Positions 56,781 through 64,000 of a DNA stretch of 64,000 bases are shown here, piece after piece (positions within the stretch are counted from its first letter, which is position 1; the number at the start of each line of letters is the position of its first letter). This DNA comes from Poritiphilus sp965212595 (GTDB lineage Bacteria > Bacteroidota > Bacteroidia > Flavobacteriales > Flavobacteriaceae). Both the position numbers and the translations under genes were made by a program. Under the pieces are notes generated by a model. It saw nothing but the letters and a program-made list of their open reading frames with translations, searched no databases and was not told the origin of the DNA. Where the stretch lies: assembly GCA_965212595.1 (NCBI GenBank), contig CBDBVE010000014.1:62001-126000 (forward strand), given 5' to 3'.

Positions 56781-58010
56781 CTAAGATTTGTATTCTATTT
56801 TTTCGTTTTTGAACAACACCGCAAAAATGAGCATTACAAGCAAGGCAAATCCAGCCGGATACACCCAAATGGTCTCCCAGGCATGGCCCCCATCTGCAAG
56901 GCTATAGTTGTCATAAATCTTTCCGGCTATCCAAAACCCTATCAACATTCCTACTCCGTAAGTAGCAAGCGTGATCAGCCCTTGCGCCGCACTTTTGAAT
57001 TTTTCTCCAGCTTTTGAATCTGTATAGATCTGCCCGGACACAAAAAAGAAATCATAACATATGCCGTGCAAGGCTATCCCCATGATAAGCATAAAGGCCA
57101 GTTCTCCTGCATTCCCATAAGCAAAAAGCACATAGCGGATTGTCCAAGCCAACATCCCTGCCATTATCGTGAGCTTAAAACCAAACTTTTTAAAGAAAAA
57201 TGGCAAAAGCAGCATAAACAGCACTTCTGAAGCCTGGCCAATTGTCATTTTTCCCGTAGGGTTATTAACACCTATTTCGGCTAAAAACGGATTTGCATTT
57301 TGGTAGTAAAATGCCAGGGGAATGCATATTAGGACAGATGAGATAAAGAATATTAAAAAATTTCTGTCTTTCAATAGTTTAAGGGCATCTAACCCAAGAA
57401 CCCCAGATATACTAACTTTCTCCTCCTTATTGACCTTAGGTGGCGTCTTAGGAAGTGTAAAGCTAAACAGCCCAAGGAAGGCAGAGGCGACAGCGACCAT
57501 TAGAAACGTGTTCTTTAACATGCCCTCGGCCCTCGCCTCCGGAGAATCCCAGAAAAAGACATAACTAATAACCAAGCCCGCAACAATCCATCCAATGGTA
57601 CCAAAAACCCTGATACGTGGAAATTCTTTGGCTGGGTCGCTCATTTGATTGAAGGAAACAGAATTTACCAGAGCCAAAGTTGGCATATATAAAATCATAT
57701 AACCCAGGACGTAGGGATAAAAGCCCGCAAAGTCAGTGGCATTATACATTTGATACATCAGGATGGCACCAGCAATGTGCAGAACTCCTAAAATGCGCTC
57801 AGCATTAAAATAACGGTCCGCAATCAGTCCTATAATAAAGGGCGCTATAATTGCACCCCACGACTGGGTTGAAAAAGCCAATGAAGATTCTGCTCCAGTG
57901 GCATTTAGGTTATCTCCCAAAAAAGTGCCTAGCGTTACAAACCACCCTCCCCAGATAAAAAATTCGAGGAACATCATTAAGGAAAGCTGAATTTGAGCCG
58001 TTCTTTTCAT
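56781..58010 (-). CDS. NupG-like nucleoside/sugar:proton symporter (MFS)
   Basis: 409 residues, about twelve helices, starting 'MMFLEFFIWGGWFVTLGTFL'. The pattern fits the nucleoside:H+ symporter (NHS, NupG) branch of MFS, with 'GLIADRYFNAERILG' and 'GICYDFFFVSGQIYTD'. Bacteroidota members occur in carbohydrate and glycoside loci, so the substrate need not be a nucleoside. Operon: 59497 down to 54405. Confidence 0.87.
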   Translation of the reverse strand: MKRTAQIQLSLMMFLEFFIWGGWFVTLGTFLGDNLNATGAESSLAFSTQSWGAIIAPFIIGLIADRYFNAERILGVLHIAGAILMYQMYNATDFAGFYPYVLGYMILYMPTLALVNSVSFNQMSDPAKEFPRIRVFGTIGWIVAGLVISYVFFWDSPEARAEGMLKNTFLMVAVASAFLGLFSFTLPKTPPKVNKEEKVSISGVLGLDALKLLKDRNFLIFFISSVLICIPLAFYYQNANPFLAEIGVNNPTGKMTIGQASEVLFMLLLPFFFKKFGFKLTIMAGMLAWTIRYVLFAYGNAGELAFMLIMGIALHGICYDFFFVSGQIYTDSKAGEKFKSAAQGLITLATYGVGMLIGFWIAGKIYDNYSLADGGHAWETIWVYPAGFALLVMLIFAVLFKNEKIEYKS

Positions 58011-58021
58011 AGTATTTCTTT

Positions 58022-58465
58022 CTATCGTTTATAGTGGATGTAGTCTAGCGAAAGTGGTTCGAGATCATTGCTCCTAAAATCCATGGCAATTTGCGCCCTG
58101 TGATGTGTAGAATGATTTATGATATGAAACAGAATATCCTGAAGCGTATTTGTAAATAATCGCCCTTCGCTGTTCTCGTAATCAATCCGCCTTTCGAAAT
58201 CATCATTATTTGTAGTGATTTCAAAAGAACTACGCTGGTTTTCATAGTGGATATCTCCCCAATCCTTTATCTCGTGAATTTGCCAAACCTCATATTCTGA
58301 AGGCTTGCCTAGAATGCGGGCATTCCATATATGATGTGCGTTAAGGACATGGCTAAAAAGGGCAGCGCTTTTTTCAGGCACCTTGTCTAACTTATTGCAT
58401 TCCTCAATGAGCTTTTTGTTGCAATAAAAATTGTAATCAAAAAGTTGATTAAAAAAAACCTTCAT
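58022..58465 (-). CDS. DinB-family protein
   Basis: 147 residues, no signal peptide. Four-helix DinB fold with metal-binding His in 'LFSHVLNAHHIWN' (about 38-50) and in 'HIINHSTHHRAQIAM' (about 113-127). Typically a divalent-metal-dependent enzyme of unknown specificity. It sits within the sugar operon, 12 bp from the symporter gene and 27 bp from the isomerase gene, so it is probably co-transcribed. Confidence 0.87.
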   Translation of the reverse strand: MKVFFNQLFDYNFYCNKKLIEECNKLDKVPEKSAALFSHVLNAHHIWNARILGKPSEYEVWQIHEIKDWGDIHYENQRSSFEITTNNDDFERRIDYENSEGRLFTNTLQDILFHIINHSTHHRAQIAMDFRSNDLEPLSLDYIHYKR

Positions 58466-58492
58466 AAGTGCATTATGGCTGGTTATCGATGT

Positions 58493-59497
58493 TTAAGTAA
58501 GCTTCTTAGCCGCGTTTAAGAGTAACTCTTTAGTCGCAATGATTCCGGCTTCCTCACTGAGTTCGTCGCCTTCATATTCCACTCCAATATATCCCGAATA
58601 CCCAGCATCTTTGACTATTTGAAGCATTCTCACATAATCTATTTCAGTTTCATTTCCTTCAGCATCAAAATTATGTGATTTAGCGCTTACCGCTTTCGCA
58701 TGTGGCATTAGTTCGCTTACTCCCTTATAAAAATCATAACTCTCTGCGCAACCCGCTTTGTAGTCTTTAGGGTCTTTTCTTTTGATGCAGAAATTTCCAA
58801 AATCTGGTAAGGTTCCACAATTCTCCATAGCTACCTGGGTCATCACGTCTGCTAATAGAACACCATTAGACGAAAGGCCTCCGTGATTTTCTACTGTAAC
58901 CTTAATGTTTTTATCCTTGGCGTAAGTGGCCAACTGTGTGAGACCGTCTACTGAATTGGGCACCCACTGTGCTGGGTCATCGCTTCCGGCCAAATTAACC
59001 CGAATTGCATGACACCCCATGGCCGCAGCGGCATCTACCCATTTATGATGGTTCTCAACGGCAGCTTTTCTTTCGGCGGCATCAGAGGTTGCCAGGTCTC
59101 CTTGGCCATCAATCATAATTAAGACATTCTTCATCCCATGCTTCTCCGCTTCGGCATTCGACTTTTCAACGAAAGCCGCCATAGCCTCTTCCGAGTAGTT
59201 GGCATCTGATAATTCGGGGTTGTACAATTGACTTACGTATTCCAAACCACTAAATCCCCAATTCTTAGCTTTTTCAGCAAAACTATAGGGATCTACACCA
59301 TCGTTTCTTATCATTCGATGGATAGACCATTGTGCAAGTGATAGTTCGAAAAAAGGTTCTGCGGCTTCCATAGCGGTTTCTTCAGATTCTTCATTAGACA
59401 TTTCGGTTTTCTTAGTCTCCTTGCATCCATAAATGCCCAACAGGGAGATAGCAATTCCTGCCTGTGAGCTATTTCGAATAAAATTTCTTCTTTTCAT
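58493..59497 (-). CDS. Tat-exported sugar isomerase/epimerase-like TIM-barrel lipoprotein
   Basis: 334 residues. The N-terminus has a twin-arginine motif (RRNFIRN, residues 3-9) and a lipobox-like IYGC (Cys at about 25), followed by an acidic linker. TIM-barrel domain (about 45-334) with Glu in 'VTVENHGG', Asp in 'LPDFGNFCIK', His in 'AKSHNFD' and Glu in 'GVEYEGDE' as candidate metal ligands. Tat export with a folded metal site suits a periplasmic isomerase or lyase of oxidised sugars. First gene of the leftward operon. Confidence 0.85.
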   Translation of the reverse strand: MKRRNFIRNSSQAGIAISLLGIYGCKETKKTEMSNEESEETAMEAAEPFFELSLAQWSIHRMIRNDGVDPYSFAEKAKNWGFSGLEYVSQLYNPELSDANYSEEAMAAFVEKSNAEAEKHGMKNVLIMIDGQGDLATSDAAERKAAVENHHKWVDAAAAMGCHAIRVNLAGSDDPAQWVPNSVDGLTQLATYAKDKNIKVTVENHGGLSSNGVLLADVMTQVAMENCGTLPDFGNFCIKRKDPKDYKAGCAESYDFYKGVSELMPHAKAVSAKSHNFDAEGNETEIDYVRMLQIVKDAGYSGYIGVEYEGDELSEEAGIIATKELLLNAAKKLT

Positions 59498-59519
59498 TTA
59501 GATTGGTTTTCATTTTTAA

Positions 59520-59533
59520 CTGACGAACGTCAG
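59520..59533. repeat. Short perfect palindrome in a divergent promoter region
   Basis: CTGACG-AA-CGTCAG, 6-bp arms, 23 bp upstream of the isomerase start. A plausible operator of the divergent sugar operons. The rest of 59498-59732 is AT-rich, with a TATATTTA (near -7 consensus) close to the GMC gene. Confidence 0.4.
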
Positions 59534-59732
59534 AAGTTCTTTGAGATTATAAGGGAATATTTCTTACCAAATAGCCGCAATCTGAAAGTAGTTTGCAATT
59601 GCTTTTTTGTGTGTGTTTCAACATTCGCATTCAATCTTGTTACACCTTGCGGATTCCCTAAATAATATAGGTGTTTAAATGTAGAAAATTAATTTTATAT
59701 TTAATACTTTTAGAAAATAAACAATTCAATAA

Positions 59733-61445
59733 ATGGGTAAATTTTATTACAATGAAGAACAAGAATCGTATGATGCGATTGTTGTAGGAACAGGTATAAG
59801 CGGTGGTTGGGCTGCAATGGAGTTATGTGAAAAAGGTCTCAAAACTCTGGTTCTGGAAAGGGGTAGAATGGTAAAACACATTGAAGACTACCCCACTGCA
59901 AATTTAGACGATTGGGACTTCCCCAACAATGGAGAATTACCAAGAGAGGAGGCAGCCAAACAACAGAAACAGGCAAGAACCGGTTATACTACAAGGGCTC
60001 AGCACAATTTTTGGTTTGTAAACGACCTGGAACATCCCTACAATGAAACCAAAAGATTCGACTGGATGCGCGGCTATCACGTAGGGGGCCGTTCTATCAT
60101 GTGGGGGAGGCATAGTTATCGTTGGAGTGCTATGGATTTTGAAGCCAATAAAAATGATGGTATCGCGGTTGACTGGCCTGTACGCTATAAGGATATTGCA
60201 CCCTGGTATGACAAAGTGGAGTCTTACATCGGAGTTTCGGGAGAAAACTTAGGATTGCCACAGTTGCCCGATGGTATGTTTGAACCCATGATGGATTTGA
60301 ATTGTGTGGAACAGCACGTGCGCGAAAAAGTAGCCGAAAATTTTGGTGGCAGAGTGGTTACAGCTGGGCGAGTTGCCCATATCAACAGCGACAAACAGTT
60401 TGAAGGCCGGACAAGATGTCAATTTCGCAACCGCTGTATCCGAGGTTGCCCTTTTGGTGCCTACTTTAGCAGCAACTCTTCTACCCTTCCTGCTGCAGAA
60501 CGGACCGGAAATTTGACGCTTAGACCAGATTCTATTGTACATGAGGTAATGTACGACCCAGATACAAAAAAGGCAACTGGTGTCAAGGTTATTGATCGGG
60601 TCACAAAAGAGACATTTGAATTTAAAGCCAAGGTTATTTTCCTGTGTGCATCGGCGATGGCATCTGCCTCGATTCTCATGCAGTCTAAGTCGGATCGATT
60701 CGAAAATGGAATGGGTAATGATTCAGACCAGCTTGGAAGAAATATCATGGACCACCATCTCAATGTTGGTGCTTCCGGAAAATTTGATGGATTCGCAGAT
60801 AAATATTACAAGGGTAGAAAGCCTGTGGGCATCTACGTTCCTCGTTTTCGAAATCTTGGTGGCGACTCTAATAGGCAAGACTTCATTAGAGGGTATGGTT
60901 ATCAAGGCGGGGCAAGAAGAGGAAATTGGGAAGACTCCATTGCAGAATTATCTCATGGAAAAGATCTTAAAGAAGCCATTCTGAAACCAGGTGGCTGGAC
61001 CTTTGGCATGGGCGGTTTTGGTGAGGTGCTCCCTTATGAAGATAACAGAATGACCTTAGACTATGACAAGCTTGATGGGTGGGGATTGCCTACAGTTACC
61101 TTCGATGCGGACTTTAAGGAGAACGAATTGAACATGCGGAAAGATATGCAAGAACAGGCCGTAGCAATGCTGGAAAAGGCGGGGCTGAGGGAAGTAGAAC
61201 CCTTTGATAATCCAGGTGCCTTAGGCCTTGGAATTCATGAGATGGGTACTGCCAGAATGGGCAGAGACCCAAAAACCTCTGTCTTAAATGGCTATAATCA
61301 GGTGCATGCGGTTAAAAATGTATATGTCACAGATGGCGCCTTTATGACTTCTGCTTCATGTGTAAACCCATCACTAACTTATATGGCATTCACTGCCAGG
61401 GCTGCTAACCATGCCGTGGAACAACTTAAAAAAGGATTGATATAA
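59733..61445 (+). CDS. GMC oxidoreductase, large subunit (glucoside 3-dehydrogenase-like)
   Basis: 570 residues. FAD-binding GTGISGG (19-25). A cysteine cluster C229-x5-C235-x3-C239 matches the [3Fe-4S] site spacing known in FAD-glucose and gluconate dehydrogenases. Catalytic His in HEMGTARMG (H502) and Asn in NPSLT (N545). No signal peptide; related enzymes are exported by hitch-hiking on the small subunit's Tat signal, and that subunit is encoded next. It oxidises a sugar hydroxyl; C3 oxidation of glycosides is inferred from the DUF1080 and isomerase neighbours. Confidence 0.9.
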   Translation: MGKFYYNEEQESYDAIVVGTGISGGWAAMELCEKGLKTLVLERGRMVKHIEDYPTANLDDWDFPNNGELPREEAAKQQKQARTGYTTRAQHNFWFVNDLEHPYNETKRFDWMRGYHVGGRSIMWGRHSYRWSAMDFEANKNDGIAVDWPVRYKDIAPWYDKVESYIGVSGENLGLPQLPDGMFEPMMDLNCVEQHVREKVAENFGGRVVTAGRVAHINSDKQFEGRTRCQFRNRCIRGCPFGAYFSSNSSTLPAAERTGNLTLRPDSIVHEVMYDPDTKKATGVKVIDRVTKETFEFKAKVIFLCASAMASASILMQSKSDRFENGMGNDSDQLGRNIMDHHLNVGASGKFDGFADKYYKGRKPVGIYVPRFRNLGGDSNRQDFIRGYGYQGGARRGNWEDSIAELSHGKDLKEAILKPGGWTFGMGGFGEVLPYEDNRMTLDYDKLDGWGLPTVTFDADFKENELNMRKDMQEQAVAMLEKAGLREVEPFDNPGALGLGIHEMGTARMGRDPKTSVLNGYNQVHAVKNVYVTDGAFMTSASCVNPSLTYMAFTARAANHAVEQLKKGLI

Positions 61446-62092
61446 TGGATAGAAGAATCGCATTAAAAAATATGGGATTGGCACTGGGATATACTATTGC
61501 CACTCCAACACTGATCAGCATCGTTCAAAGCTGTAAGACCGAAAAGGTTATAGATTGGACTCCCGACTTCTTTTCGAAAGAAGAAGGGGCTGTTATCACG
61601 CACTTAGTAGATATTATTCTTCCAAAGACAGATACCCCTTCGGCTACAGATGTTCAGGTTAATATTTTTATTGACCGTTTTTTGCATCAGGTTGCGGAAA
61701 AAGAGCAGCAAGACTTTACTAAAATGACCATGGGTAAGTTCTTAGATCAGGCACTTAAGGATTCTGGAAAAGAAATGACTTCAGATTTAGAGCCTGAAGA
61801 TTTAGAGCCAGTTTTAGCAACTAGTCTAAAAGTTGACAAAGAGCAGGAGAAGGCTCATGAGGAAGCCATTGAGGCCTATATGATCGCCATGGAAGAGGGG
61901 CAGGCCAGCGCATTGGACGATGACACCGCCAGATTTGCGTTTGCCAGTAACCTAAGAGGTATCACTATTTGGGGCTACAAGACCTCTGAATACGTCGCCG
62001 AGGAAATCCTGGCTTATCTGCCGGTTCCGGGACAGTATGTTCCCTGTGGTACGGTAGACGAGCTAAGCGATGGAAAAGCTTGGTCTATCTAA
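61445..62092 (+). CDS. Gluconate 2-dehydrogenase subunit 3-like small subunit
   Basis: 215 residues. N-terminus MDRRIALKNMG (twin-arginine-like) with a hydrophobic stretch ending in QSC, so Tat-exported and maybe lipidated. The helical body contains 'EGAVITHLVDIILPKTDTPSA', typical of the small-subunit family that chaperones and exports the GMC subunit. Start overlaps the GMC stop by one base (TAATG). No cytochrome c gene follows. Confidence 0.88.
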   Translation: MDRRIALKNMGLALGYTIATPTLISIVQSCKTEKVIDWTPDFFSKEEGAVITHLVDIILPKTDTPSATDVQVNIFIDRFLHQVAEKEQQDFTKMTMGKFLDQALKDSGKEMTSDLEPEDLEPVLATSLKVDKEQEKAHEEAIEAYMIAMEEGQASALDDDTARFAFASNLRGITIWGYKTSEYVAEEILAYLPVPGQYVPCGTVDELSDGKAWSI

Positions 62093-62101
62093 TTCAAAGT
62101 T

Positions 62102-63025
62102 TTGAAAAGAAGACATTTTATTAAAAATTCCGCCTTGGCAGGAGGAGCGCTTTCTCTTAGCGGGGGAGCGCTTGCTCACGACCAATTTAGCTCAAACTTC
62201 ACACAGCATAAATACAATCTCAACTATGCGCCTCATTTGGGCATGTTTAAGAATCATGCGGGCGAAGACCCTATTGCTCAGCTCAATTTTATGGCAGATC
62301 AGGGTTTTAAGGCTTTTGAAGACAATGGGATGAGCGGCAGAACGGTTGCTCTGCAGGAAGAAATGGCTAAGACCATGAAAGCCAGGGGCCTGCAAATGGG
62401 TGTTTTTGTGGCACATAAAATTTATTGGAAAGAACCCAACCTCGCTTCCGGAGATGCTGCCAAAAGAGAAGAATTCTTAGACGACATTCGCAATGCCGTG
62501 CAGGTAGCGAAGCGTGTAAATGCCAAATGGATGACCGTGGTACCGGGTCATGTAGACCTGACAAAATCCATGGGGTATCAAACATCTAATGTGGTGGAGG
62601 CGCTTAAAATGGCTTCGGCTATCCTTGAACCACATGAGCTGGTTATGGTACTGGAACCTTTAAATTTTAGAGACCATCCGGGACTTTTTTTAACAGAATC
62701 GCCTCAAGCTTATGAAGTTTGTAAGGCGGTTGACTCTCCTTCTTGCAAAATATTATTCGACATCTATCACCAGCAAATACAGGAAGGAAACCTGATTCCT
62801 AATATGGAGGCCTGTTGGGATGAGATTACCTACCTTCAAATTGGAGACAACCCTGGCCGTAAGGAACCAACCACAGGAGAAATAAATTATACAAACGTCT
62901 TTAAGTTTATTCATTCTAAAGGATACCAGGGAGTTCTTGGTATGGAGCACGGGAACTCAAAGCCTGGTAAAATGGGAGAACAAGCTGTTATAGACGCCTA
63001 CAAGCAGGTTGACACCTTCCTATAA
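62102..63025 (+). CDS. Tat-exported hydroxypyruvate-isomerase-like TIM-barrel protein
   Basis: 307 residues from a TTG start; the frame has no ATG that preserves the signal. The N-terminus MKRRHFIKNSALAGG is a clear twin-arginine signal (cleavage near ALA-HD). TIM barrel with Glu in 'MVLEPLNFRDH', Asp/His in 'ILFDIYHQQ', and Glu in 'GMEHGNSK'. The hydroxypyruvate isomerase family and related keto-sugar enzymes share this fold. Third gene with the GMC pair, so likely acts in the periplasm on the oxidised product. Confidence 0.86.
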   Translation: MKRRHFIKNSALAGGALSLSGGALAHDQFSSNFTQHKYNLNYAPHLGMFKNHAGEDPIAQLNFMADQGFKAFEDNGMSGRTVALQEEMAKTMKARGLQMGVFVAHKIYWKEPNLASGDAAKREEFLDDIRNAVQVAKRVNAKWMTVVPGHVDLTKSMGYQTSNVVEALKMASAILEPHELVMVLEPLNFRDHPGLFLTESPQAYEVCKAVDSPSCKILFDIYHQQIQEGNLIPNMEACWDEITYLQIGDNPGRKEPTTGEINYTNVFKFIHSKGYQGVLGMEHGNSKPGKMGEQAVIDAYKQVDTFL

Positions 63026-63150
63026 ATGTCAAATTTCTCCATGACAAAGAAATATGCAAGTTTATTGCATTCACTACGGTTATCTTCGCCATATGTAGGA
63101 TATTAATTACTTTTTTTACCCTTTATCCAATAAATTGGCTCTTTTAACGT

Positions 63151-63158
63151 TCTTTTTG
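63151..63158 (+). promoter_or_regulatory. Possible -7 element for micro-protein 1
   Basis: TCTTTTTG, one mismatch to TAnnTTTG. TAACGTTCTTT at 63145-63155 is identical to the promoter core at 34123-34133. ATG follows at 63194. Confidence 0.35.
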
Positions 63159-63193
63159 GAAAGGTTTTTATCAAATTACCCGTCTAACCTTAT

Positions 63194-63280
63194 ATGGACC
63201 TATATATCTTCATACTCGTATTATACGGCCTGCTGTACTTAGCGGGAAGAACGGTTTATCATCAATTCTTTAAAAAGTAG
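63194..63280 (+). CDS. 28-residue membrane micro-protein (copy 1)
   Basis: ATG-TAG, 28 codons: an acidic N-terminus (MD), one hydrophobic helix at about residues 4-18, basic C-terminus ending FFKK. It aligns over the full length, without gaps, to the micro-protein at 63416 (same length, Met, Asp/Glu, Tyr at 4 and 11, Leu at 8 and 14, Val at 21, FKK end). A paralogous pair is unlikely by chance. Predicted inner-membrane peptide; function unknown. Confidence 0.6.
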   Translation: MDLYIFILVLYGLLYLAGRTVYHQFFKK

Positions 63281-63320
63281 GGGTGATTATTACCTCTTAT
63301 TATTGGTTTTTAGTTAATAT

Positions 63321-63374
63321 TTAACATTAAATCAACTTTTTAAGAACATTTCCGTAAACTTTTTTTCCTTTTTG
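63321..63374 (+). promoter_or_regulatory. Four-phase TAAC-type array and promoter of micro-protein 2
   Basis: TAAC at 63322, CAAC at 63333, GAAC at 63344, TAAA at 63355: 11-bp pitch. The first 16 bases (TTAACATTAAATCAAC, 63321-63336) are identical to 40079-40094. A weak -7-like CCTTTTTG is at 63367-63374, with TTTGTCC as at 34131. Confidence 0.5.
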
Positions 63375-63415
63375 TCCGTATATAATTAAAGCCTGTATCA
63401 AATAGGGGCGTTGAT

Positions 63416-63502
63416 ATGGAAAATTATTATATCCTTTTACTTATTTACACCGCATTATTTGTGATCTCCTACAATGTGGTAAGGCCTTACTTCAAGAAGT
63501 AA
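63416..63502 (+). CDS. 28-residue membrane micro-protein (copy 2)
   Basis: ATG-TAA, 28 codons: acidic start (ME), hydrophobic helix at about residues 5-18, basic end (RPYFKK). Paralogue of the peptide at 63194. An AGGGG stretch 8-12 nt upstream of the ATG may assist initiation. A phased repeat array and promoter precede it, so it seems separately regulated from copy 1. Function unknown; small single-helix regulators of transporters or respiratory complexes are possible analogues. Confidence 0.6.
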   Translation: MENYYILLLIYTALFVISYNVVRPYFKK

Positions 63503-63525
63503 AGGTTGGTATACTCTTTATCTTT

Positions 63526-63550
63526 TGATTGCTTATTAAAGCAATCATTT
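63526..63550 (+). terminator. Hairpin, probable terminator of micro-protein 2
   Basis: Perfect 9-bp arms TGATTGCTT (63526-63534) / AAGCAATCA (63539-63547), 4-nt loop, followed by TTT. Confidence 0.6.
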
Positions 63551-63617
63551 CCCATTTATAATACTTTCAGTCTTAATTCTCGACATAAAATCTTGTGGCA
63601 TACAAGTATAAAAACTT

Positions 63618-63675
63618 AAATACCCTGGGGTTTGCCTAAACAGTGGGGCCGGCTTTCCCAGGGTATTTTTAATAA
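63618..63675. terminator. Strong hairpin with structured loop, terminator of nrdA (and possibly of a rightward transcript)
   Basis: Perfect 12-bp arms AAATACCCTGGG (63618-63629) / CCCAGGGTATTT (63657-63668), a 27-nt loop that includes GTTT/AAAC, and A/T runs on both sides. Positioned 65 bp downstream of the nrdA stop (minus strand). Confidence 0.7.
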
Positions 63676-63733
63676 ATAAACACTAATAATAAAACCACAG
63701 TAGGTCTGGGTTTAATTACTTCTTAGACAGCAT

Positions 63734-64000
63734 CTAAGATCCGCACATAAGACAATCATCATCAGCCTCACCTTCTTTTGCCTTGGCGATTAAAGCCTTC
63801 ATTTCTTCAGCTGACATGGGCTCTACATCAACCTCCTGCTGTTGTACAGGAGTTGTCTTTACAGGAATTTCTTCGGCTACTTTAGCTGTTGATGCTGCCA
63901 AGACTTCAGCTTCTGCGGCAACACTAATAGGAATCTCTTTTTTCTTCGTATTATCCAGGGTAAATTTAATTGCATCTACAGCCGCTTTAGTTCGCAGGTA
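63734..64000 (-). CDS. nrdA: Ribonucleoside-diphosphate reductase alpha subunit, C-terminus only
   Basis: 88 codons continue out of the window, so no start codon is visible. The fragment begins YLRTKAAVDAIKFTLD, the end of the barrel domain, followed by an Ala/Glu-rich flexible tail and the C-terminal CLMCGS. That redox Cys pair passes electrons to the active site. The CLMCGS end matches the eukaryotic-type class Ia large subunit (as in human RRM1) and not the E. coli form. Converts NDPs to dNDPs. Confidence 0.85.
   Translation of the reverse strand, partial: YLRTKAAVDAIKFTLDNTKKKEIPISVAAEAEVLAASTAKVAEEIPVKTTPVQQQEVDVEPMSAEEMKALIAKAKEGEADDDCLMCGS

Noticed and set aside
63026..63106. 26-codon ORF directly after the isomerase gene
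   Set aside because: Polar, no similarity to the micro-protein pair, and no ribosome-binding or promoter signal.
1..64000. tRNA, rRNA, CRISPR array, insertion sequence, prophage or integron
   Set aside because: No tRNA-like cloverleaf, spaced direct-repeat array, transposase, integrase or phage gene could be recognised by eye.

Overview
The window looks like a chromosomal segment of a marine-type member of the Flavobacteriaceae (Bacteroidota). Supporting signs are SusC/SusD and several other TonB-dependent receptors with carboxypeptidase-regulatory N-terminal domains, a tricorn-type protease, DUF3078 and DUF6503-like proteins, a lycopene cyclase, a eukaryotic-type NrdA tail, A-rich leaders, and many promoters matching the Bacteroidota -7 element TAnnTTTG. 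I see no rRNA, tRNA, CRISPR, insertion sequence or prophage.

Layout. 1-9029: tail of a tricorn-like protease, small envelope proteins, a CPBP protease, a membrane-anchored AraC regulator behind an S9 peptidase, a secreted DinB protein, and a ZIP transporter with a DtxR/MntR regulator. 9122-13560: TonB receptor divergent from that regulator, lycopene cyclase, polyprenyl synthase. 13878-20532: a self-contained tetR-tolC-adaptor-RND efflux operon with a palindrome on the promoter. 20592-24846: orphan SusCD pair. 25037-33971: housekeeping genes (aspS, ClC-type channel, cold shock protein, tadA, dxs, a DUF3078 protein, dgt). 34165-46151: a phosphate-acquisition region with a TonB receptor, a duplicated beta-helix lipoprotein, an OprP-type porin and two PiT transporters. 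46285-50896: a surface CAP lipoprotein, an amidohydrolase, and yicC-gmk-nadD. 50953-63025: a carbohydrate region consisting of two DUF1080 lipoproteins, three TIM-barrel isomerase-like proteins (two with Tat signals), a Gfo/Idh/MocA oxidoreductase, two MFS carriers, and a GMC oxidoreductase with its Tat-bearing small subunit. Together these resemble glycoside 3-oxidation and 3-keto-sugar processing. 63026-64000: two tandem 28-residue membrane micro-proteins, strong hairpins, and the C-terminus of NrdA.

Main points for a second look. (1) Direct repeats of TAAC-like tetramers on an 11-bp pitch lie about 8-10 nt upstream of -7-like elements at four genes of the phosphate region and at one micro-protein gene. 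They look like a PhoB-type box. (2) The two micro-proteins are paralogous, not annotated by length-limited gene finders, and one carries this box. (3) A promoter-plus-terminator interval at 40190-40338 has no gene and may encode a small RNA. (4) Three conserved genes (aspS, the first PiT transporter, yicC) are each broken by exactly one extra base. The likely cause is sequence error, but this needs read-level checking. (5) The ClC-type channel lacks the usual gating glutamate.

Calls rest on reading the sequence and on family knowledge. No database search was run.
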